A stretch of 64,000 nucleotides of DNA, from NCBI GenBank assembly GCA_025603075.1, contig MU626343.1, positions 1-64,000 of the forward strand, in the 5' to 3' direction. Position 1 is the stretch's first letter. The number at the start of each line of letters is the position of its first letter. A model generated the notes under the pieces. It was not told where the DNA came from, ran no database searches, and was given only the letters and a program-made list of their open reading frames with translations. This document shows, in pieces, positions 1 to 10,400 of this stretch. A program made the position numbers and the translations under genes. This stretch comes from Neoconidiobolus thromboides FSU 785. Taxonomy: Eukaryota > Entomophthoromycota > Entomophthoromycetes > Entomophthorales > Neoconidiobolaceae.

Positions 1-518
1 TTAAAGAAATTCATAAAATAAATAGTAGGTTGAACATTAATCTTAATTTTTTTGCTGAGCATCATGGAAAAAGTATAGTTGATGGACATTTTGGAAACTT
101 TTCAAAATGCAAAAGTAGTTTTGAAGCGTTAGGTAAAATAGAAGATATCAATCAATTGATTTCAAGATTTGAGGCTTTTATTTGCGAGCATAATAAAATT
201 AATAACTCGACTGTTGATAATGGGAAAACAAATATAATTTTTAAAAAGTATAAAAGAAACAAAAATACAAAAAGGATAATAGAGATGCAAGGCATTAAGA
301 AGTATTTACACTTTATTAAATATAACAATAAATTATATTGTTATCCAGTACCTGATACATCAAAAAAAAGCGATACAGTTCTAATTAGAGTTATAGAGTT
401 TTGTGAAATCTGGTACTCAGTGTTTGGAGTCAAGAACAGTTGTTGCTGGGTTGACTACACTATAAGTCGAAAGGTCTTAGTTTATGTGACTAAGATAGAC
501 TTGGATTATGAAGAATAG
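1..518 (+). pseudogene. C-terminal fragment of a transposase-like ORF
   Basis: An open frame at 30-518 (162 codons) carries a motif HGKSIVDGHFG near its start. Short patterns of the type HGKxxxDxxFG occur in several eukaryotic DDE transposases, so I call it transposase-like without naming a superfamily. No upstream part is visible because the window starts here, and the first ATG may be internal. The last 38 or so codons lie inside a 255 bp TIR-bounded sequence (402-656) that recurs twice elsewhere in the window. Either the ORF is the 3' end of the autonomous parent of those copies, or a small element has inserted into an unrelated ORF and extended it. The composition (K, N, I rich) matches the neighbourhood. 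Confidence 0.45.
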
Positions 519-656
519 CACGTAATAGGTTACAAGCTATATAAGACAAATTAAAATAAGAGCATATGGTTGATTGTCTCTGAACTCAAGAACACAACAG
601 CTTAAATGGTTATTATGCATTAATCAAACATGGAGCTGATAAAGCAATATTTCACA
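402..656 (+). mobile_element. TGTGAAAT-TIR element, copy 1 (internally deleted)
   Basis: It starts TGTGAAATCTGG and ends CAATATTTCACA, giving an imperfect terminal inverted repeat of about 10 bp. The interior matches the longer copies at 28960-29427 and 30545-31018 on both sides of a gap: roughly 200 bp of the middle is missing here. The flanking 4-mers (GTTT / TTAC) do not match, so no target duplication is supported at this copy. Confidence 0.6.
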
Positions 657-810
657 TTACATAGCTTGCTGGTATTTGGTTAATATCAAAATGAACTTTT
701 TTAATTTGAATAGTATTTTAAAATATGATCTTATAAATTTTTTTTAAAACATGTTTAGGGTAATGTTTATTATAACAAAATTTAAAAGTAAAATAAATTA
801 TAAAGATAGT

Positions 811-916
811 ATAGGGGGATGTATTTTTGTACTCAAGATTTTTATTAACAATTTTTCCACTTGAATAGCGCTTAAAAGATGAAAAAAGTAATGAAATCAA
901 AAAAACACCCTCATAT
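811..916 (+). mobile_element. TIR-107 copy 1
   Basis: First of about 30 copies. In the orientation called + here, the family begins ATATGGGGATGTATTTTTGT, has a core CAAATAGCGCTTAAAAGATG, then GGAAAAAGTAATGAAG, and ends ACAYYCCCATAT. It is about 100-110 bp long and has no coding capacity. This copy starts AGGGGGATGTATTTTTGTAC and ends CACCCTCATAT. Confidence 0.8.
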
Positions 917-1212
917 TTATATTTATATAAAACAACAAAAAAGCTAATTTTTTTAATTATTATTCTAGCTTCAAAACAAATAAACTTAAAAATATAAACC
1001 TGTATAAAAAATAACTTTTATTTAAAAATATAAGATTAATCGAAAAAGTTTGTTTTATTATTAAAAACTATTTTATAATATTTTTAGTCTATAATTTAAG
1101 TGTTTTAAAAAAAAGTTAGTATAACAAAATAAAATACTAAAATTTTTATTTTTTATTTTTATTTTATTTGTACAAAAAAATTTACTAGCTTTAAAATATA
1201 AGACAAATATTT

Positions 1213-1320
1213 ATATGGGTGTGTTTTTTTTTGGCTTCATTACTTTTTCCATCTTTTAAGCGCTATTCAAGTGGAAAAATTGTTAATAAAAATCTTAAAC
1301 ATTAAAATACATCCCCATAT
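1213..1320 (-). mobile_element. TIR-107 copy 2
   Basis: Full-length, opposite orientation to copy 1. It begins ATATGGGTGTG and ends TACATCCCCATAT. ATAT flanks both conserved ends. Confidence 0.85.
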
Positions 1321-1531
1321 ACTATTCTTATTAATTTAAGCCTATTTTAGTTATATAGACTAAAAATTTTCAAACTATAACAGTTAATTAAACAAAAGCT
1401 GCCTTTTGATTTTAATTATTGAAGGCCAACTTCCATAAAAGCTGTTTTAGCTTAATTAACTGGTTATAAGTTAATAGGCTAATAAGTCAAGATTTATATA
1501 ACTAAAATAGACTCAAAGTATAAAAAGTAAT

Positions 1532-1638
1532 ATATGGCAGTGTTTTTTTTGACTTCATTATTTTTTCCATTTTCTAAGCGCCATTTAAGCGGAAAATTTG
1601 TTGGTAAAATTCTTAAACACAAAAATACATCCCCATAT
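1532..1638 (-). mobile_element. TIR-107 copy 3
   Basis: Full-length, begins ATATGGCAGTG and ends ACATCCCCATAT. It carries the variant core GCCATTTAAGCGGAAAATTTG, also seen in the copy at 26168. It faces copy 4 head-to-head across a spacer of about 22 bp. Confidence 0.85.
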
Positions 1639-1660
1639 AATAAGTTAAAAATTATAGAAT

Positions 1661-1765
1661 ATATGTGGATGTATTTTTGTGTTTAAGAATTTTACCAGCA
1701 AATTTTCCGCCCAAATAGTGCTTAAAAGATGGAAAAAGTAATGAAGTAAAAAAATACCCCCATAT
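1661..1765 (+). mobile_element. TIR-107 copy 4
   Basis: Full-length, begins ATATGTGGATGTATTTTTGT and ends ACCCCCATAT. Together with copy 3 it forms a roughly 230 bp imperfect palindrome. Confidence 0.85.
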
Positions 1766-3384
1766 TTATATAAAATACTTAATAACTTTATTAAAAAAAT
1801 AATACTAAAATAGCTTAAAAGAAAGAATTATCATACTAAAAAGTTCTTTTATACTTTGTATTAAAATATCATATACATAAAATATAATAAAGATTATAAA
1901 TTTTTATCACAAGTATTAAATATAAATATCAAAATATCAAAATATCAAAATAACATTATTTATAGTTAAAAAATTTAATAAAAAAATTTTAAATTAATTA
2001 TGCATAAATTTAAAAATATATTGAATTTTGAACTTAGGAAGATAGTTCTGCTGAAAAATCAAAAGTTTTTGCAAAGCCGCTTTTGATTTGAAGTTGAATT
2101 TGCATGAAATAAAATTCACTTTTAAAACTGAACTTTAATTTTGCAAAACTAATTTTGATTTTGAAGTGTTACCTTGAGCTTATAGTTGTAATTGAATAGT
2201 TTGCTGCTTGAATTGCTTTAAAAATTGTACTAGCATTATTGCTCTATTTATTTTGCAACATTATTTAATCTTTTTAAATAGCTATAGTGATGGAAAATGT
2301 GAATCTATGTTAACCATAAACTGTCAAAGAAATAGATATTATAGGTTTTATACTACATTGGTTATCTATTGCTACTTTGATTTTTCATTTAATTTTAATA
2401 TTCATTCTTGTTCAATTTTAAATATTTAAAAATTAATATGTATCATAAACAAACAATTTTTTTATCAAACTTGGGAGAACCAAAAACTCCAAAGCATCTC
2501 GTTTATTGGTGAATATAAAAAGATAAATAAAATGAGCTATTATAAGTGGAGATGGAATCAACCAAAGGCAAAACCAGTCAAACCAATCAGGAGATGGTTT
2601 ATTTTAAAGCTCCTACTTTTTATTAAGATACTTTCATTTAACAACCATATGCCCTACTTTATGTAAATTTATCTAGACATAAATAAGAAATGATGGTAGC
2701 AATTGGAGTGGACATTTATCGAAAGATTATTTTGTATAAAAAAGTAAACAATTCAGAGGCTGGCAATTACAAAAAAAGGTTGCGGGAGTGGGAGGACACC
2801 TAGGATTTTTGTTTTAGAACATTTGACTTATAATCCTTGTTCATCTAACTAACTCATCTATGTGTTTTATCACTCAAGTAGCATCCTTTAGTTTTATATA
2901 GCATTACGTATTTCTTGTTAGTATTTGGAAGGCCAAATCATGAAATATTATGGGAATAACTATATTAACAATTTTTTCTGCTCACATGCTTGTATACTTA
3001 GATTAAGGTACTCAGCATGCCCGTGTATCATATAAGTATGTTTAGTTGAATCAATTTTTAAAAAATAGGACTAAAAATTTAAATCAACAATATATAAATA
3101 CAAAATGTCAAATACTGACTTTTCTATTCTTTGTTTTATAAAGATAGTCCGTATTCATGAATTTATAAAAAAAGAAAAAAGTTCTCTAGCTCATTTGCAT
3201 GGAGAACATTATCAGCTCTAAACTATACAGTAAAAAACTGCATTTATATAATAATCTATAATCAATCATTTACTCATTTAGGTATTAACTTTAATCAAAA
3301 AAGTTTGCATTTGTAGAGAATAATAAATACAATCTAAGTTTCAAGTAATTTAATACTAACTGTTTATCTATTTCTTTATTTATA

Positions 3385-3960
3385 GTGGTAAGGCAGAATG
3401 GAGTGGTTTACAGCCTACAATATTTGATAGCGAATCTATAGCTTACAAGCTATTGAAGATAGCAGATTACCTTGAAATTTTTTTTAGGAAATTCATTGTT
3501 TCTAAGCGGTTAAAATTTAATTATTTTGTTACTAAATGACGAATTCGTCCTTAACCCTTTGATTTATTCCCTAATGATGGAGGCTTAGGAAACGTTAAAA
3601 GATGACGATAAAACGAACTTTCGTGGCGCTTTTGGTGTGGACTTTATAGGATATTACTAAACATTTACTAATGATAAAAGAGAAGTTCGATCTTTAATAG
3701 GAATTTTACTTTCTCTGTTCTGTGTCGTGAAGCATTAGCTAAGTATGTTTTAAATAAAGGATAACCTAAATTGTGGAGATTATGATTTATTTGGGTATCC
3801 TAAATTTGTTCAACTGATTTTAATTTCTACCTTTAATACTATTGTTATAAATCATAGAGACTCTGCTTTAAAGGATTGATTCAACTTAATTGATAATCTT
3901 TATGGTAGCTTCGCTACTTCCTCTAAACTTTAGCCTCATAAAATTGAATCCAGATTATCG
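3385..3960 (+). pseudogene. Decayed coding sequence of unknown family
   Basis: About 50 codons are open from 3390 after a possible splice acceptor (TTTATAG), with a protein-like run ESIAYKLLKIADYLEIFF. In a different frame, 3545-3960 reads like protein (for example NFRGAFGVDFIGYY and GDYDLFGYPKFVQLILISTF) but is interrupted by TAA, TAG and TGA about every 20-30 codons. The text looks like a former gene rather than random AT-rich DNA, but I cannot assign a family. The frame change between the parts could be an intron or an indel. Confidence 0.35.
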
Positions 3961-4299
3961 CAAGACATAGAGATATTATTGTAATTAACAGTCAAGTATT
4001 TATAATATTCTTATACAAGATGTAGTCGGTTTTATTGTGAAACTAAAATATATATTACTTCTCAGTATTTTATAAATAAGCACCCTGATCATATTAATTT
4101 AGCACTAGGAATTTATTTACTATAAAAATTATAAAGCATATTTTTATTATCTTGATTTTATGGTTGCAGTTAACTTATCATATCATTTTAGTTATTCTTT
4201 AATAAAATAATGACTTTTTTCCTCTGTTTGTTCTCTTATACCATTATTTAAGTTTTTCAAATAAGCAGTACTAAATAAAATAGACATCATGATTTTTTC

Positions 4300-4755
4300 T
4301 AATTAATTATCTATATTTTCGGCTCCTTGATTTATTATCTAACTTTATTATTTAGCTTCGTTATTTAATTTTTGAATCTTTTTCGAGACAATGCAGTTAT
4401 AGGCTTCACATATTGCTTGCTAAAAGAACTTGAAACAATTGAAGGTCCCGAAATGTTTTTATCAATATAGGAAAAACAAAAGAAATCAAGAAAAGACTAG
4501 TTGGGAACTGATCTAAGTAGGATAAATGTGGTTAAAGAACCAAATGACTAGAAGGGGGTTCTGGCTGCAGTTTATTCGCTTTACATTAAGAGAATTATAT
4601 GAAGCATATTTGGATTTCAACTCATATAATCCAAATATGAGAGGATGAAGCAACAATAGAATGAGGTAAATGAACTATTTCAGAAGAATTTGGAGTATGA
4701 AAAGCTTTTAAATTTCTTTCTGGTGTTTTGTATTTTTAAGATTCAACAACTTGAA
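4300..4755 (+). pseudogene. Decayed coding sequence with repeated TAG/TAA interruptions
   Basis: One frame from about 4402 reads GFTYCLLKELETIEGPEMFL and continues about 115 codons rich in K, E and L, broken by TAG, TAG, TAG, TGA, TAA and TAG. Most stops sit where Gln (CAG/CAA) or Arg (CGA) would be unremarkable, as expected from C-to-T decay of an old gene. Upstream of 4402 the same frame is hydrophobic (IYYLTLLFSFVI), so a membrane protein is possible. It may belong with the fragment at 3385-3960, which also has a hydrophobic run. Family unknown. Confidence 0.35.
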
Positions 4756-5697
4756 TAAATATTATAATTTTAATCTATTACAGCAATTAAGTTATTAACT
4801 TTCATATAGAAAAAACAGCCGCCGTGATATCATGCACCCTATATTCAAAGTAATTATTATTTAACAATGTATTTAACTTTAAAGTCAGCAGAGATTAGAA
4901 ATGATATATAAATTAAGGGCTTGGTACAACGAGGCTTTATGATTATATAGCTATATTATCAACTAGAATAACTATAGTAGTATATCAATGCACCTATTGA
5001 GTTACATTAAGCTTTTTGAGAGCTGTAGTTAAAGTTTTAATTTGCTTATGTAAAAGCAAGGTCGAATTGAATAGTACATATTTTATTTATTTTATTGAAT
5101 AAACAGATATGATTTTATAGTTTTATAAATAAAAGGATAATAGCTCCTTTAATCTGTTTAATTGTAAAAGTGCATTAGCTTCTAATTATGATGTGGATAA
5201 CTAGAAGGAGCTTAAATATCTTTATTTGTTATAACATATAATTCTGATACAATACTCTTCTGTTTGCTAAAACTATGAGTAAACTCTTAATATTTTTTAT
5301 TCAATTTTAAATTTATTTTTAAAACATTTAAATGAATTGAAGTCCTGTTATCAAAACATGGTGATGGAACTACCCTTTATGACTTGCTAAAGACTGTTGA
5401 GTATCTTAGCCACTCAGGCCAAAACATTTATCCAGAGACGCTTGACAAATATGTACATCAGATGTACATCAGATTTGCCAAGTTGTTAATATACCATTAA
5501 GCTTTGCTTCATAGCATTTTTCTAATTCTCTACACAGTATAAAGTATTTATTTACGTTGTTAATTTATGCTTATTGGCTTAAATTTACCAAATATGAAGG
5601 TTGCTTTTAACTATAAAAATACTATCCTATAACAAACGAAACAGTCATTAGAAAACAGCTACAACTTTAATATAATAGCAATTATTTATTGACAAGG

Positions 5698-7542
5698 CTA
5701 AGGATTTAATTCAACATCATAAAACACCAAAAGGTTTTCCATTAGAGAAATATTTGATTTTGCTTGATGTCCTGCAATTCTGCAAAAGGAAAGCTCATAA
5801 AACAGACGTTTAGCCTCTGTCAAGGCTTTTTTCAAACTTTGGGCTGTAACCATAGTCTTGTTTTTCAAACGATCAAAATGACCATAATATTTGATTATAA
5901 AATGCGATGCAAATGCCAAAAAGGAGCATCGCATCATTGTATAAGGTTCTGGGCCAACACCACTAAGCAATTTTATTATCTGTAAACAGGCTTTGATGGC
6001 TATGACCAACGCAGGATAAATGGATGTCTTTCGGCCTTTTATATAAGTTTCATACAAATGACAGTAGTTACTTGTTACTAAAAATATACAATAATAATAT
6101 CTTATATACAAAAAGGTCATGGTTTGGTTTATGATATTGTTTAATAGATCTTCATCCGTTACCAAGTCACTCAATCTGTTCTTCAGCAACAACACTTTTT
6201 TTGTTATTGCCGCGTAGATATTTTCGGTTGTTGCTAATAATTTTAATATATCAGATACGTCAATTTTCTTTCTCTCGGAGTTATAAATTTGGATGAACTC
6301 GCATCTTTTAATATACAGTTTGAATAAGATACTGTTCTCAAAAAAACTGACTTGAGATAAATATATAATGCAACAATCCATAATAGTATGCTTTGTAAAA
6401 CTATAGCTACAATTTATAGTTAAACTTATGTAACTATCTATATATTCTGTTAAATCAGAATTTGTTGTAAAGCTAAGGTAGGTTTTTGGAACGTTTGATG
6501 AGATCCAAATACCATTGGCATCCAAAGCCAGTAATCGACGGTAAGCTAGAACCTTTTCCAACTCATCAATACTTCCATCCTTTATTTTTGTTAAGTGTAA
6601 ACCTAAAGAGGTCATTAAAGATAATGAAGCAGAATGAAATACCCACATTCTATCTAATAAAACCTTCGATGATCTAAGACAGCAGTAAATTATAGTATAT
6701 GCCTGCAAAGTATCTAGAGAATGAACCATTTTTGAAGTTCTAGTTAAGGTTTCCAATTTCTCTGTCAAGAGAAAGGATAGTTCTTTGGTAAGTTTTGATT
6801 CTGGAAGTAATTGAAGCCCTGAGCACCACACAGAAAAGTATAATAGTTTGCTTCTTTTTTTGTTATGATATGAATCCCAGGTAAATAAAGGGTTGAAAAA
6901 ATTAAAGTAGTGAAAAAAAGCTATTTCTGCTTGGTGAATCAGCTCTTTAACTCTATAGCCTGAAAAATGGTTTTTTATCTTCACTAATGGTACCACTCCC
7001 CGAAAGTATAGTTTGTTATTGAATAGATCAATTAATAATAATTTGCTGCTCTTTTCTAATCTCTCTGTGGTAAATCCAGTCAAAGTAAATAAGTGATAAA
7101 ATTCACAACGAGTTGTAGTATTTGACAGCCACTTCTTGACAATATTATTCCAATCCCTTGTCAAAAATTTACCATTATTATCCACATTTAGCATGACAAT
7201 GTTTTCAGAGAAAAACAATATGCTAGTATTTTTTTCTTTTTGTAAGATCTTTTCCTTCTTTTCTTTTTTGGTCTTCTTATCCGTTTCTTTATTTTTGCCT
7301 CTAGCTTTTACCGGAAATCTTTGGCGTGATCCAATACTAAATGTCTCTATTGTTTGGTAGCTGAAGGTTGCTTTTTTAGATAACGGTCGATCCCAACTAC
7401 ATATCAGCCCACTGTTGGCACAAGGTTTACATTTGGGTATTTCTTTGTTACATTTCATTTTTCGGAAGTTACATTGATCACAACTCCTATCATGAACCTT
7501 AATTAAAACACTATCTTCAAGACTTATCAATTGATTAAGCAT
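5698..7542 (-). CDS. Zn(2)-Cys(6) fungal transcription factor
   Basis: Single-exon gene of 614 residues. A Gal4-type binuclear zinc cluster lies at residues 21-48 (C21, C24, C31, C38, C41, C48; spacing 2-6-6-2-6), with the basic stretch FRKMK between cysteines 2 and 3. A Lys/Glu-rich linker follows (about 85-105), then a long helical region (about 170-590) that fits the fungal-specific transcription factor middle-homology region, with FFHYFNFFNPLFTWDS as its typical start. It is expected to bind CGG-containing DNA sites in the nucleus; the target genes cannot be read from sequence. The neighbourhood is transposon-rich on the left and housekeeping on the right. A second member of the class lies at 48793-50800 and is clearly divergent from this one. 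Confidence 0.9.
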   Translation of the reverse strand: MLNQLISLEDSVLIKVHDRSCDQCNFRKMKCNKEIPKCKPCANSGLICSWDRPLSKKATFSYQTIETFSIGSRQRFPVKARGKNKETDKKTKKEKKEKILQKEKNTSILFFSENIVMLNVDNNGKFLTRDWNNIVKKWLSNTTTRCEFYHLFTLTGFTTERLEKSSKLLLIDLFNNKLYFRGVVPLVKIKNHFSGYRVKELIHQAEIAFFHYFNFFNPLFTWDSYHNKKRSKLLYFSVWCSGLQLLPESKLTKELSFLLTEKLETLTRTSKMVHSLDTLQAYTIIYCCLRSSKVLLDRMWVFHSASLSLMTSLGLHLTKIKDGSIDELEKVLAYRRLLALDANGIWISSNVPKTYLSFTTNSDLTEYIDSYISLTINCSYSFTKHTIMDCCIIYLSQVSFFENSILFKLYIKRCEFIQIYNSERKKIDVSDILKLLATTENIYAAITKKVLLLKNRLSDLVTDEDLLNNIINQTMTFLYIRYYYCIFLVTSNYCHLYETYIKGRKTSIYPALVIAIKACLQIIKLLSGVGPEPYTMMRCSFLAFASHFIIKYYGHFDRLKNKTMVTAQSLKKALTEAKRLFYELSFCRIAGHQAKSNISLMENLLVFYDVELNP

Positions 7543-8245
7543 TTTGTTAAGTTGTTTTTCATAGTTAGAAAGAATAGAACTTTTTATTTTGGCTTAGTAC
7601 TTAAGGTTCTCCTCCCTTCTCTTGAATATTGATTTATTTGGATCAAATGATATTTTGTATTTTAGACTAATCGTAGCTACATTAGGTTTTATTGCTTTTT
7701 ATTGGCTATAGCGAGCCTTGATTTTTTATTTTATTCGGTGTAATTTCAAATTATGCAGTACCTTTCTAAATTGGATTAAAAATATGACATTTATATTTTT
7801 ATTGAGTAAGCAGTTACATTATCTATTATTGTGTAGATCAGGTTTATAGTTGTAGTAAAAAAAGACTCAATTTAAATTGAAAGACTGATAAAATGATTAA
7901 AATTTTATATTTATATTTATAGTAAATTAATATAATAGCGAAATACTAGCTTGAAATTGGAATGATAGTAAACTTAATTTTAATTAGCTATAAAACAACA
8001 CACTTGATAAATATCAATTCTAAAATCGACATCATTGATAAAGAGCTCATTATCGTTATTCAAAATCTACAGTAGTTATTTTGTATTGAGAAACAGTGGA
8101 ATCTTTCAAAATATAAACATGAAGCTGAATGTAATCTTAAATTTCAATAATAAAACCACTAAAACCAAAAAATGAAAATGAAAATGATTGGTTAAACGAG
8201 AAAATAAAAAACAACTTTTATATTAAAACTACTTTACATTATTTA
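7543..8245. other. Intergenic region between the Zn2Cys6 factor and eIF2A
   Basis: Divergent promoter region of about 700 bp. AT-rich; I see no repeat element or RNA gene in it. Confidence 0.5.
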
Positions 8246-9970
8246 ATGGCGACTAACAGTGTAAAAAAAGCAACCCATTTTGCGTGTAATATCTTAATCT
8301 ATTTCTAAGTTAAAAACTAAATTACCATTTAGATCGTACAAAAGAAGGATTAGGATTAGCTCAAGGTAGTCCAAATTATACCAAAGAGGAGGAGTTATTC
8401 CCCTTTACCAAGGGCGATATTCAATCTGTAATCTATGATCAAGGGGGCAAATATATGGCATATACCACTACTGAACAGTAAGATATTTTAAATATAAAAT
8501 ACATGACTCTAAAAAATAAATTAGTATATTTATACATTGTGCTGAAACATATAAAGAGTTACAAAAAATTGAAGAGAAAGATGTATTGTATATGGAATTT
8601 AGCATCGGTGGGAATTATTTAAGTATTTGGAAACGATATAAAAAAGAGGATGGAGCTGATAATTTGGTCATTTACTCAACTTTAGAGGGTGAAAAGGTTA
8701 ATAGTTTTATTCAAAAAGAGAGCGAAGGTTGGAATTTGCAATGGACTTTTGAAGAAAGCTACATGGCTAGAATGGTTAATAACGAAGTACACTTTTACAG
8801 CTCAAAAAAACTTGGTGATAAAGCTCCAAGCTTCAAGTTACATTTAGAAGGTATTAAAAATTTTAGTTTATCTGCTGGAAAAGCACCTCATGTAGCTATT
8901 TTTGTGCCTGAACGTAAAGGAAGACCTGCTTTTGTTAGATTATATTCAATCCCCAATTTTACTTCACCAGTTGCTAGTAAAACCTTTTTCAAAGCTGATA
9001 AAGTACAAATGGTTTGGAATCCATTAGGAACCAATATTTTGGTCTTGACTCAAACAGAGGTTGATAAAACTGGAAAGAGTTATTATGGTGAAAGTCATCT
9101 TTATTATCTCTCTGTAGCTGGAACCTTCGATTGTAGAGTTCCTTTAGATAAAGAAGGACCAATCCATGACTTTAATTGGTCTCCTACTTCTAAAGAGTTT
9201 GCTGTCTCCTATGGATGTAAGTTATTTTATGTTTTATTATTATTTAATTTTAATAATGTTTAGTCATGCCATCAAAAACTAGTATCTTTGATCAAAGAGT
9301 TAACAAAGTACATACTTTTACTGAAACAAGTCGTAATTTCACTCGATTTAGTCCTCATGGAAAATATTTCTTATTAGCAGGTTTTGGTAACTTGAATGGA
9401 AATTTAGATATTTATGATTTGAAAAATTATAAAAAGTTAGCCAGCATAGATGGAAGTGGCAGTTCTTATTGCGAATGGTTACCAGATGGTAGACATTTTG
9501 TTACTGCTACTTGCTCTCCTAGATTACGTGTTGACAATGGGTTTAAAATATGGCATTACAGTGGAGCCTTAGTGTATGAGCTACCTATTTCAGTACTTTA
9601 TCAAGTTTCCATTAGAAATCTTGATGCTGATTTGTTTCCAATGAAGCCAAATTCACAATCTCCTCCACCAAAGTCTCTAAAAGTTAAAACTAAAGTACAA
9701 TCGAAAACAGCTTATGTACCACCTCACCTTAGAAACCAAGCTAAAGCTGAGCCTAAAAAAGAAAAAGCAAAGCCAAAACAAGATTCTGATGCATTGACTA
9801 AAAAAGCAGCTACTTTAACAAAGAAGCTTAAGCAAATTGAAGAGCTTATCTCTTCAGCTATGAATGGACAAACTTTGACTCCTGATCAAGTTAAGAAAGT
9901 GAAAACTAAAGTGGATATTCAAGTTGAATTGCAAGATATTCAATTGAAACTTAAAAATATTCGAATTTAA
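8246..9970 (+). CDS. Eukaryotic translation initiation factor 2A (eIF2A)
   Basis: Four exons: 8246-8285, 8333-8477, 8525-9216, 9264-9970, giving 527 residues. The protein is a WD40-type propeller followed by a charged C-terminal tail, the eIF2A architecture. Recognisable signatures are FVRLYSIPNF, KADKVQMVWN, DKTGKSYYGES, LAGFGNLNGNLDIYD and ATCSPRLRVDNGFKIWHYSG; the last is nearly invariant in the family. The C-terminal part carries the AYVPPHLRNQ motif and a lysine-rich coiled coil (about 430-525). The exon 3/4 junction restores SYGFMPSKTSIFD. The start ATG at 8246 is chosen because exon 1 (13 codons) splices in frame into RTKEGLGLAQGS. eIF2A is a cytosolic, non-essential initiation factor that can deliver initiator tRNA to the 40S subunit under special conditions. 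Confidence 0.95.
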
Positions 9971-10400
9971 AATCAACAATAGATTAAAGAAGTTTAATTT
10001 AAAAATATATTTTTATTATATTTAATACTTTCTATTTTTTAAAATGAAATATATTTATTATAGCTCTTAATTATTAGTTTATGTATTTTGCTATTAATTT
10101 AATTTTACTTATATTGTATGAATTTAGGCTCCTATATTAATTTAGATGCTAGCTTAAAAATGTATTAATATTAATATTAATATTAATATTAGTTTATGAT
10201 AAAAGATTATAATTCTATTTATGGAAAATATGAAATTAAATTTGAAAATACTTTTTTTCAAAAGGTGCAAAATTGTTTGCTAATCATAGCCAATAAATTT
10301 TACAAATTTTCAAAAAAAGCAAAACCAAGCTGCTTACGTATAAACTAAATCAATAATTTAAAAAATAGTAAGAAAGCAACATTTAGTTTAATAAAAAAAT
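9971..10400. other. Intergenic, eIF2A to proteasome beta1
   Basis: 430 bp with a short (TTAATA)n tract near 10163-10194. Nothing else is seen. Confidence 0.5.

Larger units (their letters stand above)
657..5697. other. Gene-poor region with TIR-107 copies and decayed coding sequence
   Basis: No intact gene is supported in about 5 kb. The region holds four TIR-107 copies (811-1765), a tandem run of AAATATC-type units near 1920-1955, and several stretches with protein-like composition broken by stops (listed separately). Short open stretches at 2532-2666 and about 5338-5503 look more coding-like than background but match nothing I recognise. The rest is AT-rich sequence without visible structure. 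Confidence 0.6.

Noticed and set aside
2208-2429. 73-codon open frame on the plus strand
   Set aside because: Composition (C, Y, F, I, N) is typical of random AT-rich frames; no motif.
3385-4755. Alternative genetic code with TAA/TAG read as glutamine
   Set aside because: Intact conserved genes such as eIF2A, PRE3, PEX11, DIS3 and PDA1 end at TAA or TAG at the expected C-termini; stops in decayed regions are better explained by C-to-T mutation.
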